DNA of 64,000 bases, from assembly GCA_017307955.1 (NCBI GenBank), contig JAFKFV010000012.1, positions 186,001 to 250,000 on the forward strand. Reading direction: 5' to 3'. The notes under the pieces were generated by a model. It was not told the origin of the DNA, did not search any database, and worked only from the letters and a program-made list of their open reading frames with translations. Below are positions 45,619-56,000 of the stretch, one piece after another; the stretch's first letter is position 1, and each line of letters begins with the position of its first letter. The position numbers and the translations under genes are program-made. Source of the stretch: Allobosea sp. GTDB lineage: Bacteria; Pseudomonadota; Alphaproteobacteria; Rhizobiales; Kaistiaceae.

Positions 45619-46731
45619 ATGACCAGCTTCAACCTTCTGCTCCTGCCCGGCGACGGGATCGGCATCGAGATCATGGCCGAGGTGAAGCGGGTCATCGACT
45701 GGTTCGGCGCGCGCGGCGTCGCCTCCTTCGAATATGAGCACGACCTCGTCGGCGGCTCGGCCTATGACGCCCATGGCAAGGCCGTCTCCGAGGCGACGAT
45801 GGCCAAGGCGCTCGCCGCCGACGCGGTGATCTTCGGCGCCGTGGGCGGCCCGAAATGGGATGGCGTGCCCTATGACGTGCGTCCCGAGGCGGCCCTGCTG
45901 CGTCTGCGCAAGGATTTGGCGCTGTTCGCGAATCTGCGCCCTGCCATCTGTTATCCGGCGCTCGCCGAGGCCTCCTCGCTGAAGCGCGAGCTGGTCGAGG
46001 GCCTCGACATCCTCATCGTGCGCGAGCTCACCGGCGGCGTCTATTTCGGCGAGCCGAAGGAGATCGTGACGCTGGAGAACGGCCAGAAGCGCGCCGTCGA
46101 CACCCAGCTCTACACCTCGCCGGAAATCGAGCGCATCGCCCGCGTCGCCTTCGATCTCGCCCGCGCCCGCAACAAGCGCGTCGCCTCCGCCGAGAAGCGC
46201 AATGTCATGAAGTCGGGCGTGCTCTGGAACCAGATCGTCACGCGTGTCGGCAAGGAAGAATATGCCGATGTTGCGCTCGAGCATGTGCTTGCCGACAACT
46301 GCGCCATGCAGCTCGTCCGCCGGCCGAAGCAGTATGATGTGATCGTCACCGACAATCTGTTCGGCGATATTCTCTCCGATGTCGCGGCGATGCTGACCGG
46401 TTCGCTCGGCATGCTGCCCTCCGCCTCGCTCGGCGCCCCCGATGCCACCACCGGCCGCCGCAAGGCGCTCTACGAGCCGGTCCATGGTTCGGCGCCGGAC
46501 ATCGCCGGCAAGGGCATCGCCAACCCGATCGCGATGATCGCCTCCTTCGGCATGGCGCTGCGCTATTCCTTCGGCCTCGTCGCCGAGGCGGACCTGCTTG
46601 ACCGGGCCATCGCCGGCGTGCTCGCCAAGCGGCTGAGGACCGCCGACATCGCGTCGTCCGGCACCACGCCCTGCAGCACGACCGCCATGGGCGACGCCAT
46701 CATCGCCGAGCTCGACCTCCTCTCCACCTGA
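45619..46731 (+). CDS. leuB: 3-isopropylmalate dehydrogenase
   Basis: A 370-residue NAD-dependent decarboxylating dehydrogenase of leucine synthesis. Starts [28 protein letters not shown] and the metal-binding [15 protein letters not shown] are present, as is [18 protein letters not shown]. The frame is open from 45532 but ATG 45619 has GGAGAG and the family start. leuC and leuD are not adjacent. Confidence 0.96.
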   Translation: MTSFNLLLLPGDGIGIEIMAEVKRVIDWFGARGVASFEYEHDLVGGSAYDAHGKAVSEATMAKALAADAVIFGAVGGPKWDGVPYDVRPEAALLRLRKDLALFANLRPAICYPALAEASSLKRELVEGLDILIVRELTGGVYFGEPKEIVTLENGQKRAVDTQLYTSPEIERIARVAFDLARARNKRVASAEKRNVMKSGVLWNQIVTRVGKEEYADVALEHVLADNCAMQLVRRPKQYDVIVTDNLFGDILSDVAAMLTGSLGMLPSASLGAPDATTGRRKALYEPVHGSAPDIAGKGIANPIAMIASFGMALRYSFGLVAEADLLDRAIAGVLAKRLRTADIASSGTTPCSTTAMGDAIIAELDLLST

Positions 46732-46872
46732 TCGGGGCGGCGGGCAGTTTTTTGCGCCTTGGCGCTGGCAATATCGGGGGAGACCCTGTATATGGCCGCA
46801 TCCAGATTGACAGCCCGTTGAGACGGGCGGCACGCCGCGCTCGAGGCGGCGACGTGACGAAGGAAGATTGAA

Positions 46873-47058
46873 ATGGCCGTTCCGAAGCGAAAGACCTCGC
46901 CCTCCAAGCGCAACATGCGCCGCTCGCATGACGCTCTTTCGCAGCCGACCTATATCGAGGACAAGAATTCGGGCGAGCTCCGCCGTCCGCATCACATCGA
47001 CCTCAAGACCGGCATGTATCGCGGCCGTCAGATCCTGACGCCGAAGGCCGAAGGCTGA
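46873..47058 (+). CDS. rpmF: 50S ribosomal protein L32
   Basis: A 61-residue basic protein, [20 protein letters not shown] at the start, the standard bL32 N-terminus; the end is [12 protein letters not shown]. It lacks zinc-binding cysteines, a common alphaproteobacterial form. GAAGGA lies eight bases before the ATG, and an intrinsic terminator follows. The 141 bases between leuB and this gene hold its promoter; I mark no exact box. Confidence 0.97.
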   Translation: MAVPKRKTSPSKRNMRRSHDALSQPTYIEDKNSGELRRPHHIDLKTGMYRGRQILTPKAEG

Positions 47059-47085
47059 TCCGGCTTCACCGGTTCGAACGCTCCG

Positions 47086-47117
47086 AAAGGCCGGCCTCGC
47101 GCCGGCCTTTTTCTTTT
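47086..47117 (+). terminator. Rho-independent terminator after rpmF
   Basis: Stem AAAGGCCGGC (47086-47095), loop CTCGC, and GCCGGCCTTT (47101-47110), followed by TTCTTTTT. This is the clearest intrinsic terminator pattern with the one after the BI-1 gene. Confidence 0.85.
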
Positions 47118-47198
47118 TGAGGGGCGGTCCGCGGCCGCATTGTCCACCCGCTTGGCGCGTGCCAATGTCGCCCGGCACGCCGCCGCTACGCCGGCGCT

Positions 47199-48893
47199 AT
47201 GGGACGGCCCATACCGATGGACGACGCCTCGATCGAGCAGGTTCTCTCCCGCAACGGCGAGGCCGTCTATCGCTGGACGATCTTCGACGACGGCCTCCTC
47301 TGGAGCGCCGGCGCCGCCCGACTGATCGGGGTTGCCGATCCTGCCTCCATCGCGACCGGCGCTGGCTATCACGCGCTGTCCGACAGCGGCAATCCCGTCT
47401 CGCGCCGCGACCAGGTGCTGAAGGGGCTCGGCTTCGACAATGGCGAGGGTGTCTCCTACCGGATCGAATATGCCTTGCGCCCCCAGGGTCCGGACGGACC
47501 GGTGGTCTGGATCGAGGACAGCGGCCGCTGGTACTCCGAGGGCTCGCGCCGCGCGGTCCGCGCCGAGGGCGTCGTCCGAGTGATCAACGAACGGCATGCG
47601 CGGGAGCAGCGCCTTGCCTTCCTGACCCGCTACGATACCGAGACCGGCCTCCTCAACCGCGCCTACTTGCTCGACCTGCTCGCGAACACCATCGCCGACG
47701 CCCAGAAATTCCGCACCTCCGCTGCATTCCTTCAGATCGCCATCGACGACCTGCCGCTCATCAATGCCGCCTATGGCCTGCAGGCAGGCGACCGGGCGAT
47801 CGTGGCGGTTGCGCAGCGCATCCGCGGCCGCCTCCGCGAGGGTGACGCGATCGCGCGCTATTCGGGCGGCAAGCTCGCACTCCTCCTCATGAACTGCGAC
47901 GAGCACGAGATGCAGGTCGCCGCCGAGCGGTTTCTCGCCGCGGTGCGCGAGGAGGTCATCGTCACGCCTGAAGCGGCTTTCGCCATCACGATCTCGATCG
48001 GCGGCGTCGCCATACCGCGCCATGGCCGCAACAGGGCCGACTGCCTGGAGCGGGCGCAGGAGAGCCTCGATCTGGCGCTCGGCGCCGGCCGCGGCCGCTT
48101 CGTCGCCTTCGCGCCTTCGCCGGAGCGCGCCGAGCAGCGGCGGGCCAATGCCGCGCTTTCGCGCCAACTCGTCGGCGCGCTCACGGAGCGCCGCCTGCGC
48201 CTCGCTTACCAGCCGGTGGTCGATATCGCGACGCGCCGCCCGCTCTTCCATGAAGCGCTGCTCCGCCTCGTGCAGCCGGATGGATCGATCGTCGCGGCCG
48301 GGCATGTGATGCCGCTCGCCGAGCAGCTCGGCCTGGCCCGGTTGTTCGATCTCGCGATCCTCGAACTCGTCCTGAAGGCGCTCGCCGATCACGGCGAGGC
48401 TGTGCTCTCCGTCAATGTCGCGCCGGAGACCATCGCCGCGCCGGACTGGCTGGCGCTGGTCACGAGCACGGTGGCGCGTCGCCCTGATATCGGGCGCCGG
48501 CTGATCGTCGAGATCACCGAGACCAGCGCCATCCGCAACATCGAGGAGACCACGCTGTTCGTCGATGCCGTGCATGCGCTCGGTGCGCGCGTCGCCATCG
48601 ATGATTTCGGCGCCGGCTTCACGTCGTTCCGGAGCCTGCGGCGTCTCGCGGTCGATCTCGTCAAGATCGACGGCGACTTCGTCCGATCCATCACCACGAA
48701 TGACGACGACCAGATCTTCGTGCGCCGCCTCGCTGAACTTGCCCGCGACCTCGGCATCGAGACCGTGGCCGAATGGGTTCAGGACGAGGCATCGGTTTGC
48801 CTTCTCGTCGGCTGGGGCGTGCAGGCAATCCAGGGCGACATCTCGGGCGAGGCGAGTCTCGATCCGCCCTTCGCGGTGGTGCGTTCAGGCTGA
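47199..48893 (+). CDS. EAL-domain c-di-GMP phosphodiesterase with degenerate GGDEF
   Basis: A 564-residue signalling protein. An N-terminal PAS-like section (~20-135) precedes a GGDEF fold (~150-310). The active motif is altered to SGGKL (222-226), so cyclase activity is unlikely, though it could bind GTP and regulate. The EAL domain (~325-555) keeps EALLRL with Glu352, [17 protein letters not shown] and [11 protein letters not shown] with VKIDGDF; only the usual AEGVE strand reads AEWVQ. It probably degrades c-di-GMP. No membrane segment. ATG 47199 and 47217 are both possible; neither has a strong ribosome binding site. Overlaps the convergent phhB by nine bases. Confidence 0.88.
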   Translation: MGRPIPMDDASIEQVLSRNGEAVYRWTIFDDGLLWSAGAARLIGVADPASIATGAGYHALSDSGNPVSRRDQVLKGLGFDNGEGVSYRIEYALRPQGPDGPVVWIEDSGRWYSEGSRRAVRAEGVVRVINERHAREQRLAFLTRYDTETGLLNRAYLLDLLANTIADAQKFRTSAAFLQIAIDDLPLINAAYGLQAGDRAIVAVAQRIRGRLREGDAIARYSGGKLALLLMNCDEHEMQVAAERFLAAVREEVIVTPEAAFAITISIGGVAIPRHGRNRADCLERAQESLDLALGAGRGRFVAFAPSPERAEQRRANAALSRQLVGALTERRLRLAYQPVVDIATRRPLFHEALLRLVQPDGSIVAAGHVMPLAEQLGLARLFDLAILELVLKALADHGEAVLSVNVAPETIAAPDWLALVTSTVARRPDIGRRLIVEITETSAIRNIEETTLFVDAVHALGARVAIDDFGAGFTSFRSLRRLAVDLVKIDGDFVRSITTNDDDQIFVRRLAELARDLGIETVAEWVQDEASVCLLVGWGVQAIQGDISGEASLDPPFAVVRSG

Positions 48894-49184
48894 GGCGCCG
48901 GCGATCCGATCGATGGCAGCGGCCAGCGCGATGTCCTTCTCCGTCAGGCCGCCGGCATCATGCGTCGTCAGCGTGATCGTCACGGTGCGGTAGACATTCG
49001 ACCATTCGGGATGGTGGCCCATCGCTTCCGCTGCCAGCGCCACCTGCGTCATGAAGGCGAAGGCTTCCGAGAAGTCGCGGAAATCGAACCGCCGCGTAAG
49101 TGCATCGCGCCCCTCAGTGTCGTGCCAGGCGGCCCCGAGCGTCGCGAGAGCCTCCTCGCGCTGGGTGCCTTCGAGGCGTGTCAT
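48885..49184 (-). CDS. phhB: 4a-hydroxytetrahydrobiopterin dehydratase
   Basis: A 99-residue pterin carbinolamine dehydratase. The active-site text [21 protein letters not shown], then GGLTEKD, is the family signature with the catalytic His residues. It recycles pterin cofactor or has a moonlighting role. It overlaps the thpR stop by four bases (ATGA) and ends inside the 3' end of the GGDEF/EAL gene, tail to tail. Confidence 0.92.
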   Translation of the reverse strand: MTRLEGTQREEALATLGAAWHDTEGRDALTRRFDFRDFSEAFAFMTQVALAAEAMGHHPEWSNVYRTVTITLTTHDAGGLTEKDIALAAAIDRIAGASA

Positions 49185-49723
49185 GCCGCCACCGCCAACG
49201 GATAGCTGTGTTCCACGAGATAGGGGCCGCCACCAACCGAATCGCGCGAGGAGAAGAGGACGAACCGGCTGGCCGTGAATGGCGGGGCATAGAAGCCGCC
49301 GCGGAGCGCCAGATAGGAGGCGACCTCCCGCTCGCTGGTGCCGCGCAGTCGCGCCAGTGTCACATGCGGCATGAAGCGCCGCCCCTCCGCCGGCAGCCCG
49401 ATGCGCTGCATGATGCGTTCGTGCTCGGCCTGCAATTCCGAGAGAGCCCGGCTCGGTGCGACCCGCGCGACGATCGAATGCGGCTTCGAGGTCCCGAAGG
49501 CGGTGAGGCCGTCGAGCTGGATCTGGATTTCGCGCCGGCGGACCCGCGACAGCGATTCGGCGACCTCGTCCGCCGTGCGGAAATCGATGTCGCCAATGAA
49601 GCGGAGCGTCACATGGTAGAAGTCCGCGTCGATCCAGCGCGCGCCGGGCAGGCCGCCACGGAGAAGGGCTAGCCTTTCGCCCACCTCCACCGGAACTTCG
49701 AGGGCAGTGAACAGGCGCGGCAT
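49181..49723 (-). CDS. thpR: RNA 2',3'-cyclic phosphodiesterase
   Basis: A 180-residue member of the LigT/2H phosphoesterase family. The two HxTx motifs are [11 protein letters not shown] and [12 protein letters not shown]. It opens 2',3'-cyclic phosphates on RNA ends. ATG 49723 has GAGGAG seven bases before it; ATG 49729 is too close to that site. It forms an operon with phhB through the ATGA overlap. The gap 49730-49878 before the tas-like gene shows no gene. Confidence 0.9.
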   Translation of the reverse strand: MPRLFTALEVPVEVGERLALLRGGLPGARWIDADFYHVTLRFIGDIDFRTADEVAESLSRVRRREIQIQLDGLTAFGTSKPHSIVARVAPSRALSELQAEHERIMQRIGLPAEGRRFMPHVTLARLRGTSEREVASYLALRGGFYAPPFTASRFVLFSSRDSVGGGPYLVEHSYPLAVAA

Positions 49724-49878
49724 CGACATCTCCTCTGGGGCAAACGAGGATGACGACAGCATTGCGGTTTGCCCGAGGGCTGTAAAGCCGCCTTGCCGCC
49801 GTCGTCCTGTGCTTGCTGCTCCAACGGCGCCGCCGGCCGATCGGTCCCGCGCTTTTCCCGTGATAGCCGCCGTGCCGG

Positions 49879-50928
49879 TCAGGGGCAGGGATTGCCGCGC
49901 AACTGGTGCACGGCGTCGAGCCGCTCCTCGATCTCGGGCGTGATGGCGACGTCGATGCTCGCGATATCCGATTCGAGCTGCTCCATCGTGGTGGCGCCGA
50001 TGATGTTCGACGTCACGAAGGAGCGGCTGGTCACGAAGGCCAGCGCCATCTGCGAGGGATCGAGGCCGAAGTCGCGCGCGACGGCGAGATAGTCGTCGAT
50101 CGCTTCGTGCGCGCCGGGCGTCTCGTAACGCTGGCCGCGGTTGAAAAGCGTCGAACGCGCCCCGGCCGGCCGGGCGCCGTTCTGGTACTTGCCCGAGAGA
50201 TAGCCCTGCGCGAGCGGAGAATAAGCGAGCAGGCCGACATCCTCGCGATGCGCGACCTCGGCGAGGTTCACCTCGAAGGTCCGGTTGAGCAGGCTGTAGG
50301 CGTTCTGGATCGAGACGACGCGCGGCCCCTTGCCGGCCTCCGCCGAGGTGACGAAGCGCATCGTGCCCCAGGCGCTCTCGTTGGAGAGACCGACATGGCG
50401 GATCTTGCCCGCGGCGACGAGATCGGCGAGCACGCCGAGCGTTTCCTCGATCGGCACCTCGTCTGCGGCCGGCTTCGGCAGCTTGTAGCGGACCGGATTG
50501 CTGCCCCACTGCGTCACCACGCGGTCGGGCCAATGCAGCTGATAAAGGTCGATGTAGTCGGTGCCGAGCCGCTTGAGGCTGCCCTCGATCGCATGCTCGA
50601 TATCGGCGCGCACCAGACGCGAGGAGCGTCCGCCGCGGAACCAGTCCATGTCGGTCCGCCCGACAACCTTGGACGCGATCACCACCTTGTCGCGGTTGCC
50701 GCGCGCCTTGAGCCAGGAACCGATGATCCGCTCGGTCGAGCCGGCCGTCTCTGCCCGGGGCGGGATCGAATAGAGCTCGGCGGTATCGAGAAAATTGATG
50801 CCGCGATCGAGGGCGAAGTCCATCTGCCGATGACCCTCCGCCTCGGTGTTCTGCTGACCCCAGGTCATCGTGCCGAGGCAGATGGCGGACACGCGAAGAT
50901 CGGTCCGACCGAGCGAACGGTATTCCAT
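49879..50928 (-). CDS. tas: Aldo/keto reductase, Tas-like
   Basis: A 349-residue NADPH-dependent TIM-barrel oxidoreductase. It follows E. coli Tas closely: [18 protein letters not shown] at the start, [17 protein letters not shown] with the catalytic Tyr, [10 protein letters not shown], and [18 protein letters not shown]. Tas complements tyrosine auxotrophs in E. coli but its native substrate is unclear, so the symbol marks the family. Lies 60 bases after tesA in the same direction. Confidence 0.88.
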   Translation of the reverse strand: MEYRSLGRTDLRVSAICLGTMTWGQQNTEAEGHRQMDFALDRGINFLDTAELYSIPPRAETAGSTERIIGSWLKARGNRDKVVIASKVVGRTDMDWFRGGRSSRLVRADIEHAIEGSLKRLGTDYIDLYQLHWPDRVVTQWGSNPVRYKLPKPAADEVPIEETLGVLADLVAAGKIRHVGLSNESAWGTMRFVTSAEAGKGPRVVSIQNAYSLLNRTFEVNLAEVAHREDVGLLAYSPLAQGYLSGKYQNGARPAGARSTLFNRGQRYETPGAHEAIDDYLAVARDFGLDPSQMALAFVTSRSFVTSNIIGATTMEQLESDIASIDVAITPEIEERLDAVHQLRGNPCP

Positions 50929-50988
50929 GAAGAAACTCCGATGGGGAAGAAATAGAGCGGTGGGCAGGTTGGGCGCCGCGCCGAACCC

Positions 50989-51627
50989 TCAGCGGGCGGC
51001 GGAGGCTTTGGCCACGAGGCGTTCGACGAAGGGTAGCATCCGTTCCACGATCAGCGCGACCCCCTTCGCGTTCGGATGGAGGCCGTCGCCCTGGATGAGG
51101 TCACGCTGGGCGGCGACACCGTCGAGGAAGAAGGGATAGAGCATCGCGCCATGTTCCTTCGCCAGATCGGGATACATCGCGTCGAAGCGCGACTGGTAGT
51201 CGGAGCCGAGATTGGGGGCAGCGAACATGCCGGCGAGGAGGATGGGGATCTTGCGCTCGCCGAGCTTCGTCAGGATGGCGTCGAGCGCCGCGCGTGTGCC
51301 GGCGACATCCATGCCGCGCAGCATGTCATTGGCGCCGAGTTCGACGATCGCCGCATCGGCCCCGTCGCCGAGCGCCCAGTCGAGCCGTGCGAGGCCGCCA
51401 GCGGCGGTATCGCCGGAGACCCCGGCATTGATCACGGTGACATCAAGCCCCTTCGCGCGCAGCGCCTTTTCGAGCTGCACCGTGAAGCCGTCCTCGGGGC
51501 CGAGGCCGTAGCCGGCCGTCAGGCTGTCGCCGAGCGCGAGAATCCGGACCGGCGCGGCCGAGGCGGCGCCGGGCGCGAACAGCGCCGCCAGTCCGAGCGC
51601 CAGCGCCGGCAGCAGGGTCTTTATCAT
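50989..51627 (-). CDS. tesA: Arylesterase/acyl-CoA thioesterase I (SGNH hydrolase)
   Basis: A 212-residue exported lipase-like enzyme. Residues 1-~24 are a signal peptide (ending GAASAAP). Block I, LGDSLTAGYGLGP, holds the nucleophile Ser; block II is the Gly in GVSGDTAAGG; block III is the Asn in ELGANDMLRG; block V has DGLHPNAKG with Asp and His. ATG 51627 has AAGGGA at seven bases; ATG 51633 is too near. Divergent from the ybbA-like gene over 81 bases, as in many proteobacteria. Confidence 0.93.
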   Translation of the reverse strand: MIKTLLPALALGLAALFAPGAASAAPVRILALGDSLTAGYGLGPEDGFTVQLEKALRAKGLDVTVINAGVSGDTAAGGLARLDWALGDGADAAIVELGANDMLRGMDVAGTRAALDAILTKLGERKIPILLAGMFAAPNLGSDYQSRFDAMYPDLAKEHGAMLYPFFLDGVAAQRDLIQGDGLHPNAKGVALIVERMLPFVERLVAKASAAR

Positions 51628-51708
51628 CACCATTCCCTTCCCATATCAGGGGTTCGTGCCGCCCGCCGGGCAGGCTTCCCTCCGGGGCGACATATAGGAC
51701 GCGCAGCA

Positions 51709-52425
51709 TTGAACGTCAGCGACGCCGCTTCATCCGCCCTTATTTCGCTATCGGACGTGGAGCTGTCGCTGGGATCGGGTCCCGCCCGCGTTCACATCTT
51801 GAAGAAGGTGTCGCTCGATGTCGGCGCCGGCGAGACTGTGGCGCTGATCGGCCCCTCCGGTTCCGGAAAGTCGACGCTTCTGATGGCAATGGCGGGCCTC
51901 GAGCGCATCGATTCCGGGCGCCTTTCGGTCGGTGGCATCGATCTCGCGCAGCAGGACGAGGATGGGCTGGCACGCTATCGCGGCGCCTCGGTCGGCATCG
52001 TGTTCCAATCCTTCCACCTCATCCCCAACATGACCGCGCTCGAGAACGTCGCCGTGCCGCTTGAGCTGCAGGGTCGGCGCGACGCCTTCTCCCGCGCCGA
52101 GGAGGAACTGCGGCTGGTCGGGCTCGGTCACCGGCTGACGCATTATCCTTCGGCGCTTTCCGGCGGCGAGCAGCAGCGTGTCGCCATTGCGCGCGCGCTG
52201 GTGGCGGAGCCGGCGGTCCTCTTCGCCGACGAGCCGACCGGCAATCTCGACGAGACGACGGGCAAGCAGATCGCCGACCTGATCTTCGAGACCGTGCAGC
52301 GGCGCGGCACGACGCTGGTCCTCGTGACCCATGACAACGCGCTTGCCGCCCGCTGCGGCCGCGTCATTCGCATCCATTCCGGCATCATCGACGGTGCCGA
52401 GCCGGTGCGGAGCGCCGCGGAATGA
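51709..52425 (+). CDS. ABC transporter ATPase, YbbA/LolD-like
   Basis: A 238-residue ATPase. Walker A is LIGPSGSGKSTLLMAM, the signature is LSGGEQQRVAIARAL, and Walker B is VLFADEPTGNLD. The sequence belongs to the LolD/MacB/FtsE group. The start is TTG 51709 with AGGA nine bases before it; there is no better ATG. Its stop overlaps the permease ATG by four bases. With tesA divergent, the set equals the tesA-ybbA-ybbP arrangement; the exported substrate is unknown. Confidence 0.9.
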   Translation: MNVSDAASSALISLSDVELSLGSGPARVHILKKVSLDVGAGETVALIGPSGSGKSTLLMAMAGLERIDSGRLSVGGIDLAQQDEDGLARYRGASVGIVFQSFHLIPNMTALENVAVPLELQGRRDAFSRAEEELRLVGLGHRLTHYPSALSGGEQQRVAIARALVAEPAVLFADEPTGNLDETTGKQIADLIFETVQRRGTTLVLVTHDNALAARCGRVIRIHSGIIDGAEPVRSAAE

Positions 52426-54944
52426 TCATGCTTGCCCGCGCCGGCCGTTTCGCCCTCCGCGAGCTTCGCGGCGGTCTTGCGGGCTTCTTCGTCTTCCTGG
52501 CGCTGATCGCGCTCGGCGTCGCCGCCATCGCCGCTGTCGGCTCGGTTTCCCGCGCCATGACGGAAGGGCTCGCCCGCGAAGGGGCCGTGATCCTTGGAGG
52601 CGACATCGCGGTGACACTGGTCCAGCGCCAGGCGACAGCTGAGGAGCGTGCCTTTCTGGAAGGCGAGGGCTCCGTTTCCGAGATCGCATCGCTGCGCGGC
52701 ATGGCGCGGCGGACCGATGGCGGAGACCAGGCTCTGGTCGAGATCAAGGCCGTCGATGGCGCCTATCCGCTCTCCGGGATGCTCGAGGTCGCGCCAGGCG
52801 GCGTCGGGCTCGATCCGGCCAAGCCCTTGCAGGCGCTCGCGGATCCGGAACTCCTCACCCGGCTTGGCCTTTCGGTCGGCGATGCGCTTGATCTCGGCGC
52901 CGCGCGCCTCACCATAGGCGGCACCATCGCCAGCGAGCCGGACAAGCTCGCGACTGGCCTTGGCTTCGGGCCGCGACTGCTCGTCACCCGTCAAGCCCTC
53001 GACGCCGCGCAATTGCTGCAGCCGGGCAGCCTCGTGCAGTGGTCCTATCGCGTGCGCCTCCCGGGTGACGCCGATCCGCTGGCGGTCTCGGCGCGCGCGA
53101 CGGAGCGCTTCCCCGAGGGAGGGTGGCAAATCCGCACGCGCGACGACGCTTCGCCGGGTCTTCGGCGCAACATCGACCAGTTCACGCAATATCTGACGCT
53201 GGTCGGGCTTGCGGCGCTGATCGTCGGCGGTGTCGGTGTCGCCAATGCCGTCGGCGCCTTCATTGACCTGAAGCGGCCGGTCATCGCGACGCTCCGGGCG
53301 CTCGGCGCCTCATCGCGCTTTGTCGTCGCTGTCTATTTCATGCAGATCATGGCGCTCGGTGCGATCGGCGTCGTCATCGGTCTTGCGATCGGCGCAGCCG
53401 TTCCGCTTCTCGCGGTGAGGCTCCTCGCCGATGTGCTGCCGGTCGGGGCCGAGACCGGATTCTATCCGGCCGAACTCGCGATCGCCGCGCTGTTCGGCCT
53501 GATGACGGCCCTGACCTTCGCCCTCGTTCCGCTCGGCCGTATCCCGGACGTGCAACCGGCGGCGCTCTTCCGCGATGTCAGCGCCGGGCTTCCGGCTCGG
53601 ATCCGCTGGCCTTATCTCGCCGCCGCCATCGTTGCGGCGGCGCTGACCGCTGGCCTCGCGGTCTTTTTCGCCTATGACCGGCGGATCGCGCTGATGTTCG
53701 TTGCGGCGATCGCCGGCGCCTTCCTGCTGCTGCGGCTGGTCGGCTGGCTGGTGATGCGCGGCGCGCGGATGGCGCCTCGCCCGCGCTCGACGGAATGGCG
53801 CTTTGCGATTGGCAATATCCATCGGCCGGGTGCGCTCACGGCTTCGGTCGTGCTCTCACTCGGTCTCGGTCTGACGCTTCTCGTCGCCATCGCACTCATC
53901 GACGGCAGCCTGCGGCGGCAACTGACCGGCGCCATGCCCGACAACGGCCCGAGCTTCTTCTTCCTTGATGTTCCGAGCGCCGAGCAGACCCGCTTCACCG
54001 ACTTCCTCGCCAAGGAAGTGCCCGGAGGCACGATCGAGAGTGTCCCGATGCTGCGCGGACGCATCGTCAGCGTCGCCGGTGTCAAGGCGGCCGACCTGAA
54101 GCCGGCGCCCGATCAGGCCTGGGTGCTGCAGGGCGACCGCGGCGTCACGTTCTCGGCGACGCTGCCGCGCAATTCCCGTCTCGTCGCCGGCGACTGGTGG
54201 CCGGCCGACTATGCCGGCGAGCCGCTGGTTTCCCTCGAATCCCGCGTCGCCGAGGGGCTCGGCGTCGCGCTCGGGGACAGCATCGAGGTCAATGTGCTCG
54301 GCCGGCCGGTGACGGCCAAGGTCGCCAATCTCCGACAGGTCGATTGGGAAAGCCTCGCGATCAATTTCGTGATGGTCTTCTCCCCCAACGCCTTTGCCGG
54401 CGCCCCCTATACCGTGTTGACGACGCTCGCTTATCCGGGCGGCGGCGATGCGGCGCGCGAGGCGACGTTGATGAAGGATGCCGGCCGGGCTTTCCCCGCC
54501 ATTACCGCCGTCCGCGTCCGCGAGGCGCTCGACCGCGTCTCCGATATCCTCGGCCAGCTCATGCTCGCGATCCGCATAGCCTCGTCGGTGGCGGTCGCGG
54601 CGTCGGTACTGGTGCTGGCCGGCGCCTTGGCGGCCGGGCATCGGCGGCGGCTGCACGATGCCGTCATCCTGAAGACGCTGGGGGCGACGCGGCGCCAGCT
54701 CGTCGCGGCATTTTCGCTCGAATACGGGCTGATCGGGCTCGCGACCGCGGTTTTCGGCGTGCTCGCAGGGTCTCTCGCCGCCTATGGGGTGGTCGCCGGC
54801 GTCATGAAGCAGAGCTTCTACTTCGCGGCGGTGAGCGCGGTCGGGGCGGCGGTGGCGGCGGTGGTGATCACGGTGGCGCTCGGGCTCGCCGGGACGTGGC
54901 GGCTGCTCGGCCAGAAGGCGGCGCCCGTCCTCAGAAACCTGTAG
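52422..54944 (+). CDS. FtsX-like ABC permease, YbbP type
   Basis: An 840-residue inner-membrane permease with ten hydrophobic segments in the YbbP pattern: one at ~15-40, a large periplasmic domain, then clusters around ~255-480 and the end. Two FtsX-like domains are seen, the first around VGLAALIVGGVGVANAVGAF followed by KRPVIATLRALGASSRFV, the second around HDAVILKTLGATRRQLV. It forms one transporter with the preceding ATPase and may extract lipids or process envelope molecules (family inference). Confidence 0.9.
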   Translation: MIMLARAGRFALRELRGGLAGFFVFLALIALGVAAIAAVGSVSRAMTEGLAREGAVILGGDIAVTLVQRQATAEERAFLEGEGSVSEIASLRGMARRTDGGDQALVEIKAVDGAYPLSGMLEVAPGGVGLDPAKPLQALADPELLTRLGLSVGDALDLGAARLTIGGTIASEPDKLATGLGFGPRLLVTRQALDAAQLLQPGSLVQWSYRVRLPGDADPLAVSARATERFPEGGWQIRTRDDASPGLRRNIDQFTQYLTLVGLAALIVGGVGVANAVGAFIDLKRPVIATLRALGASSRFVVAVYFMQIMALGAIGVVIGLAIGAAVPLLAVRLLADVLPVGAETGFYPAELAIAALFGLMTALTFALVPLGRIPDVQPAALFRDVSAGLPARIRWPYLAAAIVAAALTAGLAVFFAYDRRIALMFVAAIAGAFLLLRLVGWLVMRGARMAPRPRSTEWRFAIGNIHRPGALTASVVLSLGLGLTLLVAIALIDGSLRRQLTGAMPDNGPSFFFLDVPSAEQTRFTDFLAKEVPGGTIESVPMLRGRIVSVAGVKAADLKPAPDQAWVLQGDRGVTFSATLPRNSRLVAGDWWPADYAGEPLVSLESRVAEGLGVALGDSIEVNVLGRPVTAKVANLRQVDWESLAINFVMVFSPNAFAGAPYTVLTTLAYPGGGDAAREATLMKDAGRAFPAITAVRVREALDRVSDILGQLMLAIRIASSVAVAASVLVLAGALAAGHRRRLHDAVILKTLGATRRQLVAAFSLEYGLIGLATAVFGVLAGSLAAYGVVAGVMKQSFYFAAVSAVGAAVAAVVITVALGLAGTWRLLGQKAAPVLRNL

Positions 54945-55126
54945 GCGCTCCCTCACGCTTCAGCTACCATTTGCCGCGCGTTTTGTGGGGAAGCTCTTGC
55001 AGGGAACATCTGTAGGGGCCATATCGCAAACTGCATCCCGGCCGGCCGGTTCCGAGGTCCTTTCGGAGGTTCGGACCGACGGGGCGTCGCGCTAGAACGC
55101 GGACTTTGTACGGGAGAAGGAATTCG

Positions 55127-55879
55127 ATGGCAGATTTCGACAATCGCGTCTCACCGTTTGGCGCAGCGCGTGCCGAAACGGGTGTTATCGATCAGGGCCT
55201 GCGCACGCATATGCTGCAGGTCTATAATTACATGGCAATCGGACTGCTTATCACCGCTGCGGCGTCGATCGGCATGTTCAAGCTTGCCTTCGTGGAGACC
55301 GGGGGCGCGCTGCAGCCGACCCAGCTCGGCCAGGTGCTGTTCGGCAGCCCGCTGATGTGGGTGATCGTCTTCGCGCCGGTCGTGCTGGTCTTCGTGCTGT
55401 CTTTCGGCATCCAGAGGATGTCGGTCGGCACGGCGCAGCTGACCTTCTGGGTCTATTCGGCGCTGATGGGCGTATCGCTGACGACGATCTTCGTCATGTA
55501 TACTGCCCAGTCGATCACGCAGGTCTTCTTCATCAGCGCCGCGACCTTTGGCGCCATGAGCCTTTACGGCTACACGACGAAGCGTGATCTGACCGGGATG
55601 GGCTCGTTCCTGTTCATGGGCCTGATCGGCATCGTCATTGCGTCGATCGTCAACATGTTCCTCGGCTCCTCGGGCCTGGGCTTCGCCATCTCGGTCCTCG
55701 GCGTCCTGATCTTCACGGGCCTCACCGCCTACGATACGCAGAAGATCAAGGAGATGTACTATGCCGGCGACGACGGCACCGTGGCCGGCCGCAAGGCGAT
55801 CATGGGCGCGCTGACGCTCTACCTCGACTTCATCAATCTGTTCCTGATGCTGCTTCGCCTGTTCGGCGACCGCCGCTAG
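55127..55879 (+). CDS. Bax inhibitor-1 (YccA/TMBIM) family membrane protein
   Basis: A 250-residue protein with seven expected membrane segments. Key sections are TQLTFWVYSALMGVSL-like text, YGYTTKRDLTGMGSFLFMGL and TGLTAYDTQKIKEMYY, the latter with the conserved Asp typical of BI-1 proton or calcium leak channels. AAGGA lies six bases before ATG 55127. A strong terminator follows. Monocistronic; the 182 bases upstream from the permease stop hold its promoter. Confidence 0.92.
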   Translation: MADFDNRVSPFGAARAETGVIDQGLRTHMLQVYNYMAIGLLITAAASIGMFKLAFVETGGALQPTQLGQVLFGSPLMWVIVFAPVVLVFVLSFGIQRMSVGTAQLTFWVYSALMGVSLTTIFVMYTAQSITQVFFISAATFGAMSLYGYTTKRDLTGMGSFLFMGLIGIVIASIVNMFLGSSGLGFAISVLGVLIFTGLTAYDTQKIKEMYYAGDDGTVAGRKAIMGALTLYLDFINLFLMLLRLFGDRR

Positions 55880-55902
55880 GAACAACTGACCGCCTGATGC
55901 GA

Positions 55903-55930
55903 GGGCGCGGCGCAAGCCGCGCCCTTTTTT
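55903..55930 (+). terminator. Rho-independent terminator after BI-1 gene
   Basis: Stem GGGCGCGGC (55903-55911), GCAA tetraloop, GCCGCGCCC (55916-55924), then six T. Textbook intrinsic terminator. Confidence 0.92.
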
Positions 55931-56000
55931 CATGTCCGCCCTGACAAGATTCAACACTTCTCGACGAAATCGCACGCCGATCTACAGCGCACGACAAATC

